Assembly (NCBI GenBank): GCA_016793065.1
Contig: JAEULV010000140.1
Span: 1 to 64,000, forward strand
Source: Hyphomicrobiaceae bacterium
Lineage (GTDB): Bacteria; Pseudomonadota; Alphaproteobacteria; Rhizobiales; Ancalomicrobiaceae
Length of the DNA: 64,000 nt
Direction of reading: 5' to 3'
The notes under the pieces are model-generated. The model saw nothing but the letters and a program-made list of their open reading frames with translations, was not told the origin of the DNA and ran no database searches. Within the stretch, counting starts at the first letter, position 1. Every line of letters starts with the position of its first letter. Positions 17,916 to 25,816 of the stretch are shown here, piece by piece. A program made the position numbers and the translations under genes.

Positions 17916-20341
17916 TGCGCGCCTCCCTCGGCACCGGCGAACGCGGCGCGGATCAGGGCATGGAAGGCATCGGCATCGTCGGAGCCGGGCAGGGCATCCT
18001 CGACGCTGCCGGAAGCCGCCACCCGCCGGGCGGCGATTGCCGACGTCACCGCCTCGCGGGCGAAGTCCATCGCCGCGTCCTTTTCGTCGATGTCGAGAAA
18101 CGCCCGTCCGAGCGAGGTCGCCAGCCGCGCCCGCAACTGGTGCGCCTCCGGCCGCGCCGTCTTCACCAGATCGAGCGCGCCTTGCAACGTGTCGACCGCC
18201 TCGATCGGCCGCCCGGCCCGTCGCTGCGCCTCGCCGAAGATCGCCGCCAGTTCCAGCCGCATCTGGCCGCTGTCGCCATATTCGCGCCGGATATTGCCGT
18301 GGTCGTGCTCCACCGCCGTCATCATCTGATAGCCGAGCACATTGTCGAGCAGCGGCTTGCCCGGTTGCCATTGTCGCGACGAGGCCAGCAGCAGCACCGC
18401 GTTGAGCGAAACCGAGGCGAGATCGGTCGTCGTCCAGTCCTCGATGCGGAAGCGGCGATTGACCTCGCCCTGGATCGCCTCGGCGCTGGCGAGATCGACG
18501 ATCTCGCGCGGACCTGCCGCCCGGATCATCGCCAGCACCGACAGCGCCCGCGACCGAGTCAGCGCCGCCTGTCGCGATACCGCCGGATCGGGCGCCACCC
18601 CGATCGCCTCCAGCGACCGCGCCGCCAGCGAAAACGCCGTCGGCTCGCCGGCCGCCAGCCCGGCAAGCGCCATCGACCGCAGCACCTCCGAACGCATCAC
18701 CGGTTCGGCCTCGTTGGAGGCGGCGAGCAGCGCGCCGGCTTCGCGCAGCCGCGCCAGCGCCTCCGCCCGGCGCCCCGCCGATCCCTCGACGCCGCCGAGG
18801 ACGGTCAGCGCCATCGCTTGCCGGATCGGCGATGCCGCTCCGGCGGTGAGGCCGACGAGTTCCTGCGCCGCCTTGCGCGCCGCGTCGTGATTGCCCGAAA
18901 GCGAATGCGCCGCCGCCGCCATGCCGAGCAGCCCCGGCAGCGACGCCTGATCGCCGACATCCCGCGCCAGCTTCACCACGCGCTCGGCGTGGGGGGCATA
19001 TTGGATGAGCCGCGCCGAGCGCACCGCCAGCGCCGCCATGCGCCGCAGCACGGCGAGCTGTTGCACCGGCGGGATCTGGCCGTTGGCCGTCAACCGGTCG
19101 GCGACGGTCTGGTAGAAGTCGTAGGCGACCTGGAATTGCCCGCGCGTTTCGGCCAGATAGCCGCGCGCGTAAAGTGCCCGCAGCGCCGCCGGGTGGCTGG
19201 GCGGCAGCTTGTCGGCGGCATGGGCAGTCGCCTCCTGCGCCGTCGCGGCGGCCTCGTCGGCCTTGCCGCGCGCCGCCGCCGTCTCTGTCGCGAGGTCGAG
19301 CCACAGGATGAGCGCCGTCGCCGGCGCTTTGGCATCGATCGCCTTGCGTGCCTGCGGCAGCAGCGTCGCGGCTTCGTCCCAGCGCTTGGCCTCGACCGCC
19401 GCGACGACGCGGGCGAGCAGGTCCTTGCCCGGCTTTGCCAGTCCGCCCGCCATCGCCTCCACCGTGCCGCGCGCCGGCGCGTCCGGCGACGGCGGCAGCG
19501 GCCGGGTGATGTCGTGGCCGGCCAGCACGTCGATCAGGTTCGGATCGAACCCGTCGAGCCGGGCAAGGGCGAAAAACCGCTTCAGATCGCCCGTCGGCGC
19601 CAGGTCGTTGGCGCCGGCCGCGCGCCGGTCGATGGCCCGGATCGTCAGCGCCGCCTGCACCGCGCCGGCCGCCTGCCGGTCCATGTCCTGATAGTCCAGC
19701 CTCGGGATGTTGTAGGCGATCTTGGTGAGCCCGCGCGTGATTCGCGCCGCCATCGCATCGCGCCCGATTTCCACCAGCGCGATCGCCAGCCTGGTCTCGT
19801 CGACCCACGGCACGATCGACGGAATCTGCACATAGGGCGCGTTGATGTTCTCCGCCTTCTCGGCGGCCTGGACCAGCTGCTGCTCGCGCTTGCGCGCCGC
19901 CTTCGCCGCCGTCTGCGCCAGCGCCGAGCCGCCCTCGAGAAACACCGCCGCATGACCGTAGGCTTCCGCGCCGTTCTGGATCAGGCCCTGCAGCCGCAGC
20001 GCGTCCGCCATCACCAGGAAGGCAAGGCCGTAATCCTCGAAGGCCGACCGCGCCGCCGCCGGTCGCCCGGCGGTCATTGTCTGTCGCAGCCCTGGCAGCA
20101 AGGTGGTCGCCATCGCAGCCGCATCAGTGAACCGCCCGGCCTTGATCAGCGCCTGCGCCGCGCCAAGCTGTCCGGGCAGATCGGTGACGCTGAGATCAAG
20201 GCTCGGAATGCGCGCGGCCGCCGGCGCTTGCGGCGTCGCTGCCAGCGGCTGGCCTTGCGCCACGGCACTCGATCCGGCCGCGAGCGAGGTGAGGGCGAAC
20301 GGCGCCAGCGCGGCGAGGACGGTTGTCACGGCCCGATGCAT
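17912..20341 (-). CDS. Secreted TPR-like repeat protein, CHAT partner
   Basis: 809 residues with a signal peptide (TTVLAALAPFALTSLAAGSSAVAQ). The rest is almost wholly helical, with TPR-like helical hairpins such as ALRALYARGYLAETRGQFQV, AALAVRSARLIQYAPHAERV and LELAAIFGEAQRRAGRPIEA. No enzymatic motif is seen. TPR arrays next to CHAT domains usually hold substrates or partners and switch the protease on or off; here they are on separate, coupled genes. It is the first gene of the minus-strand block, and its promoter must lie in the 85-bp gap to the divergent gene. Confidence 0.82.
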   Translation of the reverse strand: MHRAVTTVLAALAPFALTSLAAGSSAVAQGQPLAATPQAPAAARIPSLDLSVTDLPGQLGAAQALIKAGRFTDAAAMATTLLPGLRQTMTAGRPAAARSAFEDYGLAFLVMADALRLQGLIQNGAEAYGHAAVFLEGGSALAQTAAKAARKREQQLVQAAEKAENINAPYVQIPSIVPWVDETRLAIALVEIGRDAMAARITRGLTKIAYNIPRLDYQDMDRQAAGAVQAALTIRAIDRRAAGANDLAPTGDLKRFFALARLDGFDPNLIDVLAGHDITRPLPPSPDAPARGTVEAMAGGLAKPGKDLLARVVAAVEAKRWDEAATLLPQARKAIDAKAPATALILWLDLATETAAARGKADEAAATAQEATAHAADKLPPSHPAALRALYARGYLAETRGQFQVAYDFYQTVADRLTANGQIPPVQQLAVLRRMAALAVRSARLIQYAPHAERVVKLARDVGDQASLPGLLGMAAAAHSLSGNHDAARKAAQELVGLTAGAASPIRQAMALTVLGGVEGSAGRRAEALARLREAGALLAASNEAEPVMRSEVLRSMALAGLAAGEPTAFSLAARSLEAIGVAPDPAVSRQAALTRSRALSVLAMIRAAGPREIVDLASAEAIQGEVNRRFRIEDWTTTDLASVSLNAVLLLASSRQWQPGKPLLDNVLGYQMMTAVEHDHGNIRREYGDSGQMRLELAAIFGEAQRRAGRPIEAVDTLQGALDLVKTARPEAHQLRARLATSLGRAFLDIDEKDAAMDFAREAVTSAIAARRVAASGSVEDALPGSDDADAFHALIRAAFAGAEGGAQ

Positions 20342-20426
20342 GCGTCACTCTCCGTTCCGCCTCTGGCGTTGGTCGTCCTGTTCGAGGATGGTGCACCCCG
20401 GGCGCAACGACAACAACGGGTTTTTC
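20342..20426. promoter_or_regulatory. Bidirectional promoter region of the protease cluster
   Basis: An 85-bp gap between the divergent TPR gene and the DUF3828-like secreted protein gene. Both promoters have to fit here, so the two transcription units may be co-regulated. No clear -35/-10 pair can be named. Confidence 0.4.
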
Positions 20427-21392
20427 ATGCGTGCGCTTTCACTCGTCATTGCGACTGGCCTAATTGCGGCTTCCATCCTCGGCGCATCGGCGCAAACGAC
20501 GCTGGCGCCGCCGACCACGCCTCCGGTTTCAACGCCCGCCGGAGCGGTCGCGCCCCCGGCCGCGCCGGTGGCCGAACAGGATCCCGTCGCTTTCGGTATC
20601 GCGTTCTTGAACGACATGAAGGCGAACAAATGGCAGGCCAGCCCTGAATTCATCGATCGCTGGTTCGCCACCCTGCCGGCGGCCAAGCTGAAGCGCGAGT
20701 TGAAGGAGCGCAAACCCGAATATTCCGACAAGCTGCTGTTCAATCTCAGCCACGCCAACCTCCCGCAGGGCGGCCCGAAAAAGCTGATGGCGGAACTGGT
20801 CAAGTCCGATCCGCAGCCGCTGGTCGCCCTCTTCGATGCCGCATTGCCGCCAGCGAAGTTCCTGCTGCTGCTCAGCCGCAAGGGCAGCGAGTGGCGGATA
20901 TCCGACTACTATGCCGAGATGAGCGGCTCGTCGCTGCGAACGGCCCTCGGCCTTGGCAAGATCGTGCCGCTGACGCCGCCGGTCCCGGTGCTGCCGGAGC
21001 CGCCGGAGGCGTTCTCCCGCCGGGTGATGGAGGAGGCCTACACCGCCTGGCGCGACGATAACTCCCTGCTCGGACCGAAAACCGCGCCGCGCTATTTCAC
21101 CGCCGCCCTCGCCAAGGCGATCATCGCCGACGGCAAGCGGGACGAGGAGCAAAGGCTGACGGCCGACCCGTTCTTCGATGCCCAGGACATCGACGAAATG
21201 AAGAAGCTGGAGACCCGGCTGATCGAGACGAACAACGGCATCGCCCGGGTCGAGGTCACCTTCGAGATGTTCGGCCAGCGCCAGCGCGCCTTCCACACCA
21301 TCGTCGCCACCAAGGACGGCTGGCGCATCGCCGACATCGAGTCGGTGCAGATGACCCAGGGCGAGTACATCTTCGAGTTGCGGCTGAAATGA
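20427..21392 (+). CDS. Secreted protein with DUF3828/NTF2-like domain
   Basis: 321 residues from ATG 20427. A signal peptide (MRALSLVIATGLIAASILGA) is followed by a Pro/Thr/Ala-rich linker, then two parts: residues about 50-180 (FGIAFLNDMKANKWQASPEF) and about 190-320, a DUF3828-like, NTF2-fold module with ALAKAIIADGKR and the closing FHTIVATKDGWRIADIESVQ. No catalytic residues are recognised. It is divergent from the CHAT-caspase cluster with only 85 bp between them and may belong to it, for instance as an inhibitor or substrate; that is inference from position alone. A strong hairpin follows the stop. Confidence 0.65.
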   Translation: MRALSLVIATGLIAASILGASAQTTLAPPTTPPVSTPAGAVAPPAAPVAEQDPVAFGIAFLNDMKANKWQASPEFIDRWFATLPAAKLKRELKERKPEYSDKLLFNLSHANLPQGGPKKLMAELVKSDPQPLVALFDAALPPAKFLLLLSRKGSEWRISDYYAEMSGSSLRTALGLGKIVPLTPPVPVLPEPPEAFSRRVMEEAYTAWRDDNSLLGPKTAPRYFTAALAKAIIADGKRDEEQRLTADPFFDAQDIDEMKKLETRLIETNNGIARVEVTFEMFGQRQRAFHTIVATKDGWRIADIESVQMTQGEYIFELRLK

Positions 21393-21396
21393 AAAC

Positions 21397-21418
21397 GGCG
21401 CGCGATCACCCGCGCGCC
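21397..21418. terminator. Hairpin terminator, strongest for the minus strand
   Basis: Perfect stem GGCGCGCG / CGCGCGCC with loop ATCACC. On the minus strand it is followed by GTTTTC, a good rho-independent end for cysE; it also lies 5 bp after the stop of the plus-strand gene. A second hairpin, CCGGGCTC-A-GAGCCCGG, overlaps the cysE stop near 21443-21460. Confidence 0.7.
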
Positions 21419-21449
21419 CTGCTTTCGCGTCGCTACCGGCTGCCCGGGC

Positions 21450-22280
21450 TCAGAGCCCGGGATCGACTTGGCTCAGCATCTGGTCCATCACCCGCGCCGG
21501 TTCCGAACAGGGCGCGTCGCCGACCACCTTGGCCGGCACGCCGGCGACCGTGGTGCGCGGCGGCACCGCCTTCAGCACCACCGAGCCGGAGGCGATCCGG
21601 GCGCAATGGCCGACCTCGATATTGCCGAGCACCTTGGCGCCGGCCCCGATCAGCACGCCGCGGCGGATCTTCGGATGCCGGTCGCCGGTTTCCTTGCCGG
21701 TGCCGCCCAGGGTAACGCCCTGCAGGATCGACACGTCATCGTCGATCGTCGCCGTGGCGCCGATGACGATGCCGGTGGCGTGATCGAAGAACAGCCCGCG
21801 CCCGAACGGCACCTGCGGGTGGATGTCGGTCTGGAACACTTCCGACGCGCGGCTCTGCAGATAGAACGCGAAGTCCTTGCGCCCCTGCCGCCACAGCCAG
21901 TTGGCCAGCCGGTGGGTCTCGATCGCGTGGAAGCCCTTGAAGTAGAGGAGTGGCTCGACATAGCGCTCGCAGGCCGGGTCGCGGTCGAACACCGCCTGCA
22001 GGTCGACGCGGAACGCCTCGCCGATGCCCGGTTCCGCCTCCAGCGCTTCCATGTAGGCGACGCGGATGAACTCGCCGCGCATCGCCGGATGGTCGAGCCG
22101 GTCGGCGATGCGGTGCACGACCGCGTCCTCCAGCCGGCTGTGATTGAGGATGGTGCCGTAGACGATCGAGGCCAGTGCCGGCTCGGCCGCGACCATCGCC
22201 TCGGCCTCGGCGCACATTCGCGCCCAGATCGGATCATGGGTGGCCATTCCCAGATGCGGCTTGTTCGAACGAACCGGCAT
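21450..22280 (-). CDS. cysE: Serine O-acetyltransferase
   Basis: 276 residues, the usual length. A helical N-terminal domain (residues about 15-150) leads into a left-handed beta helix with hexapeptide repeats (IGATATIDDDVSILQGVTLG, VLIGAGAKVLGNIEVG). Catalytic features expected in CysE are present: DIHPQVPFGRGLFFDHATG with the active-site Asp and His, and GGTGKETGDRHPKI with the second His. It transfers acetyl from acetyl-CoA to L-serine, the first step of cysteine synthesis. The start could also be the Met at residue 12. An AAGGAC site precedes ATG 22280. Divergent from the crotonase gene across a 183-bp AT-richer gap. Confidence 0.95.
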   Translation of the reverse strand: MPVRSNKPHLGMATHDPIWARMCAEAEAMVAAEPALASIVYGTILNHSRLEDAVVHRIADRLDHPAMRGEFIRVAYMEALEAEPGIGEAFRVDLQAVFDRDPACERYVEPLLYFKGFHAIETHRLANWLWRQGRKDFAFYLQSRASEVFQTDIHPQVPFGRGLFFDHATGIVIGATATIDDDVSILQGVTLGGTGKETGDRHPKIRRGVLIGAGAKVLGNIEVGHCARIASGSVVLKAVPPRTTVAGVPAKVVGDAPCSEPARVMDQMLSQVDPGL

Positions 22281-22463
22281 GACGTGCGTCCTTGATCATT
22301 GCTCCGGAGTGATATGGAGCGGCGCCCTCAAGATTTGTACTCTATCACAATCGTTTTGTATCGGGGCAGCCCTGCGCATCGCGCCGATGTGAGCGTGATT
22401 TGATGGTTGACGCGTCCTTGCGGGTTCTGCATTTCTTGTGCACCGCAGCATGAAGAGGCCTTG

Positions 22464-23276
22464 ATGACCGCACCGATCGCGTTGCCGACCACCGATCCCC
22501 GCATTCGCGCCGAAGTCGCCGGTCGCGTCGGCACCCTGGTCATCGACAACCCGGCGCGGCGCAATGCGCTCGCCTATGGCATGTGGCTGGCGATCCCGGC
22601 GGCGATCGATGCCCTCGTCGCCCATCCCGACGTCCGGGTGATCGTCGTGCGCGGCGCCGGCGAACTCGCCTTCGTCTCGGGTGCCGACATTTCCGAATTC
22701 GACACGTTGCGCAAGGATTCGAAGTCCGCCCAGGCCTACGAGATCTCCAACGCCCGTGCCTTTGCCGCCGTCCGCGACGCCGGCAAGCCGACCATAGCCA
22801 TGATCCGTGGCTTCTGCCTCGGCGGCGGCATGGGACTGGCGGTTGCCTGCGACCTGCGCATCGGCGCCGACGACGCCGTGTTCGGCATTCCCGCCGCCCG
22901 CCTCGGCGTCGGCTATCCGCCCGACTGCATGCGCGACGTCGTCAATGCCGTCGGCCCTCAACGCGCCAAGGAACTGTTCTTCACCGCCCGCCGCCTCACC
23001 GGCACGGAGGCCGCCTGCCTCGGCTTCCTGATCAAGGCCGTGCCGGTGGCCGAACTCGAGGCCGAGACCGCGACGCTTGCCGCCACCATCGCCGACAACG
23101 CCCCGCTGACCATCCGAGCCGCCAAGGCGGCCATCGACGCCTGCGTCGGCGATCCCGCCGCCGCCGACTGGGCCAGGGTCACCGCCCTCGCCGAGGCCTG
23201 TTTCGACAGCGACGATTTCGCCGAGGGCCGCACCGCCTTCCTGTCGAAGCGCGCGCCGGTGTTCAAGGGCGAGTGA
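22464..23276 (+). CDS. Enoyl-CoA hydratase/isomerase (crotonase) family protein
   Basis: About 270 residues from ATG 22464, with AAGAGG upstream. The crotonase fold is clear: VIVVRGAGELAFVSGADISE forms the first oxyanion-hole strand and IRGFCLGGGMGLAVACDLRI the second. The two glutamates that serve as acid/base in true enoyl-CoA hydratases are not at their usual places: the FGxPE position reads FGIPAARLG, and the second is within a PPDCMRDV stretch. It may therefore be an isomerase, hydrolase or another acyl-CoA enzyme. The substrate cannot be assigned from the sequence. Confidence 0.82.
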   Translation: MTAPIALPTTDPRIRAEVAGRVGTLVIDNPARRNALAYGMWLAIPAAIDALVAHPDVRVIVVRGAGELAFVSGADISEFDTLRKDSKSAQAYEISNARAFAAVRDAGKPTIAMIRGFCLGGGMGLAVACDLRIGADDAVFGIPAARLGVGYPPDCMRDVVNAVGPQRAKELFFTARRLTGTEAACLGFLIKAVPVAELEAETATLAATIADNAPLTIRAAKAAIDACVGDPAAADWARVTALAEACFDSDDFAEGRTAFLSKRAPVFKGE

Positions 23277-23356
23277 GGTTGCGCTAACCGCGTTCCTTGG
23301 CGCTTTGATAAGTCGGCCCTGATAGTCTCCGACCTCCGCGATCGGAGACAGTTCCC

Positions 23357-23818
23357 TTGAAGTACAAGCTCTATTTGCCTGCGTTTTTTTGGGCTCTGGC
23401 CGCGCTCATCCTTGCCGGCTGGTGCTTCTTTTCGTGGGTCGCGTTCAACAGCGCCAGAACCACGTCGCCGACCGGCATTTCCCAGGCCATCTTCGCCATC
23501 ACCGGCGCGATCGCCATCGGCCTCGTCTGGAAGGCGCTGACCTGGCCCTGCGTCGCGATCGAGATCCGCGACCGGCGGATGTTCCTGTCGCTGATCTACC
23601 CCTATGGGCTCTATCGCTACCAGTTCGGCTCGGCGGATGTCAGGTCGCTGGATGTGGAGAGTGAATTCGACAGCGACGGCGAACGCTCCTATGTCGCCTT
23701 CCTTGAGGTCGGCGCGCTTTCGCGCCTGCAGATCGAGCGCAGCCCCGACCGCGACGATGCCGAACGCGTCGTCGTCGAGATCCGTGACGCCATGGGGCTT
23801 CCACCGGCGCGGGGATGA
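23357..23818 (+). CDS. Small inner-membrane protein of unknown function
   Basis: 153 residues from a TTG codon with GGAGA seven bases upstream. Two membrane helices occupy about residues 8-30 (LPAFFWALAALILAGWCFFS) and 42-62 (GISQAIFAITGAIAIGLVWK); the rest is a soluble domain with alternating beta pattern (VAIEIRDRRMFLSLIYPYGL, then YVAFLEVGALSRLQIERS) that resembles PH-like domains of small bacterial membrane proteins. No family can be named with confidence. It lies between the crotonase gene and the GTA cluster on the same strand. Confidence 0.6.
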   Translation: MKYKLYLPAFFWALAALILAGWCFFSWVAFNSARTTSPTGISQAIFAITGAIAIGLVWKALTWPCVAIEIRDRRMFLSLIYPYGLYRYQFGSADVRSLDVESEFDSDGERSYVAFLEVGALSRLQIERSPDRDDAERVVVEIRDAMGLPPARG

Positions 23819-24131
23819 ACTCGCTTCCACTGACAGGTCGCGCATGCGCCGCGCCGGGGCATCAATCATAGCGAATCGCTATTTGTGATTGCACCAATCA
23901 GGGTTGCCCCAACTTTTCAGGGAAACGCTGTCGGGCTAGGCTCAGCCCATGATCGCAAAGCTGCGTCGAACGGGCCTCGCAAGCCGGCATCGCCGGCACC
24001 AGGCGAATGGTCCTGATGACGAGACGGGCAAGGACCACAATCCGCCGATCAAGGAAAACAATCTCACGCCCCGACGCCCGGCCGCAAGGTCGGGCGTTGG
24101 CGTTTCGGCCCCCGGATTTTCGGTGAGGGAC
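23819..24131. other. Region upstream of the GTA cluster, with palindrome and hairpin
   Basis: 313 bp without a convincing gene. It contains the palindrome ATAGCGA-A-TCGCTAT at 23868-23882 and a strong hairpin at 24074-24097: ACGCCCGGCC and GGTCGGGCGT around a GCAA tetraloop, with one G-T pair. The hairpin has no T-run, so it may be an mRNA leader structure instead of a terminator. The GTA promoter should lie here; no CtrA-like TTAA-N7-TTAA pair is seen. Confidence 0.5.
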
Positions 24132-24467
24132 ATGGCAAGAACCGCAACCCGCCCGTCGCCGCCGCGACGCTCCGCCAAGAGCCAGGGCGACGCCCCGCCC
24201 GCGCCCCCGGTCGACCGGGCCGAGCTCTTGCGCCGCATCCTGCGCGCCGTCGAGCGCGAGACGCTGAACCTCGCCGACCGCCTCGCCGGCGACGGCCCGG
24301 TCGATTGCGTCGCCTGCGACAAGGCCTCGAAGAACCTCAACATGCTGGTCCGCACCATGAAGGACCTCGACGATATCGAAGGGGCGGAGCCGATCGATGA
24401 CCGCGACACCGCCGACCTCGACGCGCTTCGGGCCGAACTTGCGCGCCGCGTTGCGGGATTGCGCTGA
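24132..24467 (+). CDS. GTA small terminase-like protein (gp1)
   Basis: 111 residues from ATG 24132, preceded by GTGAGGGAC. The N-terminal 35 residues are Arg/Pro/Ser-rich and probably disordered. Residues 37-110 are helical (RAELLRRILRAVERETLNLA, then ASKNLNMLVRTMKDLDDI). Size, helical make-up and place directly before the large terminase match the g1 gene of Rhodobacter-type GTAs, whose product was shown to be a small terminase. It overlaps the terminase reading frame by about 70 bp, typical of this junction. The sequence is poorly conserved in the family, so the call rests mainly on context. Confidence 0.65.
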   Translation: MARTATRPSPPRRSAKSQGDAPPAPPVDRAELLRRILRAVERETLNLADRLAGDGPVDCVACDKASKNLNMLVRTMKDLDDIEGAEPIDDRDTADLDALRAELARRVAGLR

Positions 24468-25772
24468 GGCCGGCGAACTCGCCGCCGCGGTCGCCGACTG
24501 GACCCGGGCCGACTTCGAGGCGGCGCTCGCCCACTGGGCCTCCTGGGCCCGCGACGAGCAGCTTCCGCCCGAGGGCGACTGGTCGACCTGGCTGTTCATC
24601 GGCGGGCGCGGCGCCGGCAAGACCCGCGCCGGTGCCGAATGGGTGCGCGGCTTGGCGCTCGGCCACGCCGGTTTCGCCGCCTCGCCCCACGGCCGCATCG
24701 CCCTCGTCGGCGAAACCATCGCCGATGTGCGCGACGTGATGATCGAGGGGGTGTCCGGCATCCTCGCCGTTCACGCCCGCGCCGAGCGTCCGGCGTGGCA
24801 ACCGAGCCGCCGCCGTGGCAACCGAGCCGCCGCCGCATCGAATGGCCGAACGGCGCGGTGGCGCAGGTGTTCTCCTCCGAGGACCCGGAAAGCCTGCGCG
24901 GCCCGCAATTCGACGCCGCCTGGGCCGACGAACTCGCCAAGTGGCGTTACGCCGACGCCACTTGGGACATGCTGCAATTCGGCCTGCGCCTCGGCGAGCG
25001 GCCGCGTCAGCTGGTGACGACGACGCCCCGGCCGATCCCGCTGGTCAAGCGCCTCATCGCCGACCGCTCGACCGTGGTCACCCGCGCCGCCACCGCCGCA
25101 AACCGGTCCAACCTCGCCCCGGATTTCTACCGCCGCATCGCCGCCCTCTATGGCGGCACCATGCTCGGCCGGCAGGAACTCGAGGGCGAACTGATCGAGG
25201 ATCGTGCCGATGCCTTGTGGAACCGCGCCGATCTCGAACGCAGCCGGGTGCGGGCCGCGCCGGATCTCGTCCGCGTCGTCGTCGCCGTCGATCCGCCCGC
25301 CACCGCCGGGCCGAAGGCCGACGCCTGCGGCCTTGTCGTCGCCGGCCTCGCCGCCGATGGCTCGGCCTATGTGCTCGAGGACGCGACGCTCTCCGGCACG
25401 CCGCCCGATGTCTGGGCCGCCCGCGCCGTCGCCCTCTGGCACCGCTTCGAGGCCGACGCCCTCGTCGTCGAGGTTAACCAGGGCGGCGACATGGTGACGA
25501 CGGTCATCGCCCAGGTCGACGCGACCGTGCCGGTCAAGCCGGTCAGGGCCTCGCGCGGCAAGTACCTGCGGGCCGAGCCCGTCGCCACCCTCTACGCCCA
25601 GGGCCGCGTCCACCACGTCGGCTCCTTCCCGCATCTGGAGGACGAAATGACCGATTTCGGCCCCAAGGGCCTTTCCAGCGGCCGCTCGCCCGATCGTCTC
25701 GACGCATTGGTCTGGGGCCTCTCCGAACTGCTGCTGACCGCCGCCGGCGCCCCGCGCGTCCGCCGGGTCTGA
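24397..25772 (+). pseudogene. GTA large terminase (gp2), split by a 20-bp duplication
   Basis: Two reading frames together make one terminase. The first (from ATG 24397; TTG 24451 is an alternative) holds the Walker A loop WLFIGGRGAGKTRAGAEW and runs to about HARAERPAWQPSRRR; it then goes out of frame and stops at 25017. The second frame resumes at WQPSRRRIEWPNGAVAQVFS and holds the Walker B-like FDAAWADELAKW and the RNase-H-like nuclease parts VVVAVDPPATAGPKADACG, EVNQGGDMV and SPDRLDALVWGL, ending at 25772. The break falls exactly in a 20-bp tandem duplication at 24794-24835; removing one copy restores a continuous protein of normal length. The predicted truncated product (206 residues) lacks Walker B and the nuclease, so DNA packaging would be lost unless the duplication is an assembly error. 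Confidence 0.85.
24794..24835. repeat. 20-bp tandem duplication in the terminase gene
   Basis: The unit GTGGCAACCGAGCCGCCGCC occurs twice head to tail (from 24795); matching with a period of 20 spans 24794-24835, about 2.1 copies with no mismatch. Because 20 is not a multiple of three, it shifts the frame. Confidence 0.95.
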
Positions 25773-25816
25773 CGCCCGCTGTTCGCCTCCCGTTGTCCCG
25801 TACCTCCGAGGTTGCC

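Noticed and set aside
17916-19808. Upstream extension of the CHAT reading frame to a 1208-residue protein
   Set aside because: The added N-terminal part overlaps the TPR gene on the same strand in another frame and has Gly/Arg-rich composition typical of shadow frames; the signal peptide begins at 17915.
24794-24835. Start of a CRISPR or minisatellite array
   Set aside because: Only about two copies, without spacers, inside a coding sequence.
24397-25772. Programmed ribosomal frameshift in the terminase
   Set aside because: No slippery heptamer is seen, and the frame change coincides exactly with a tandem duplication, which explains it better; other GTA terminases are not known to be frameshifted.
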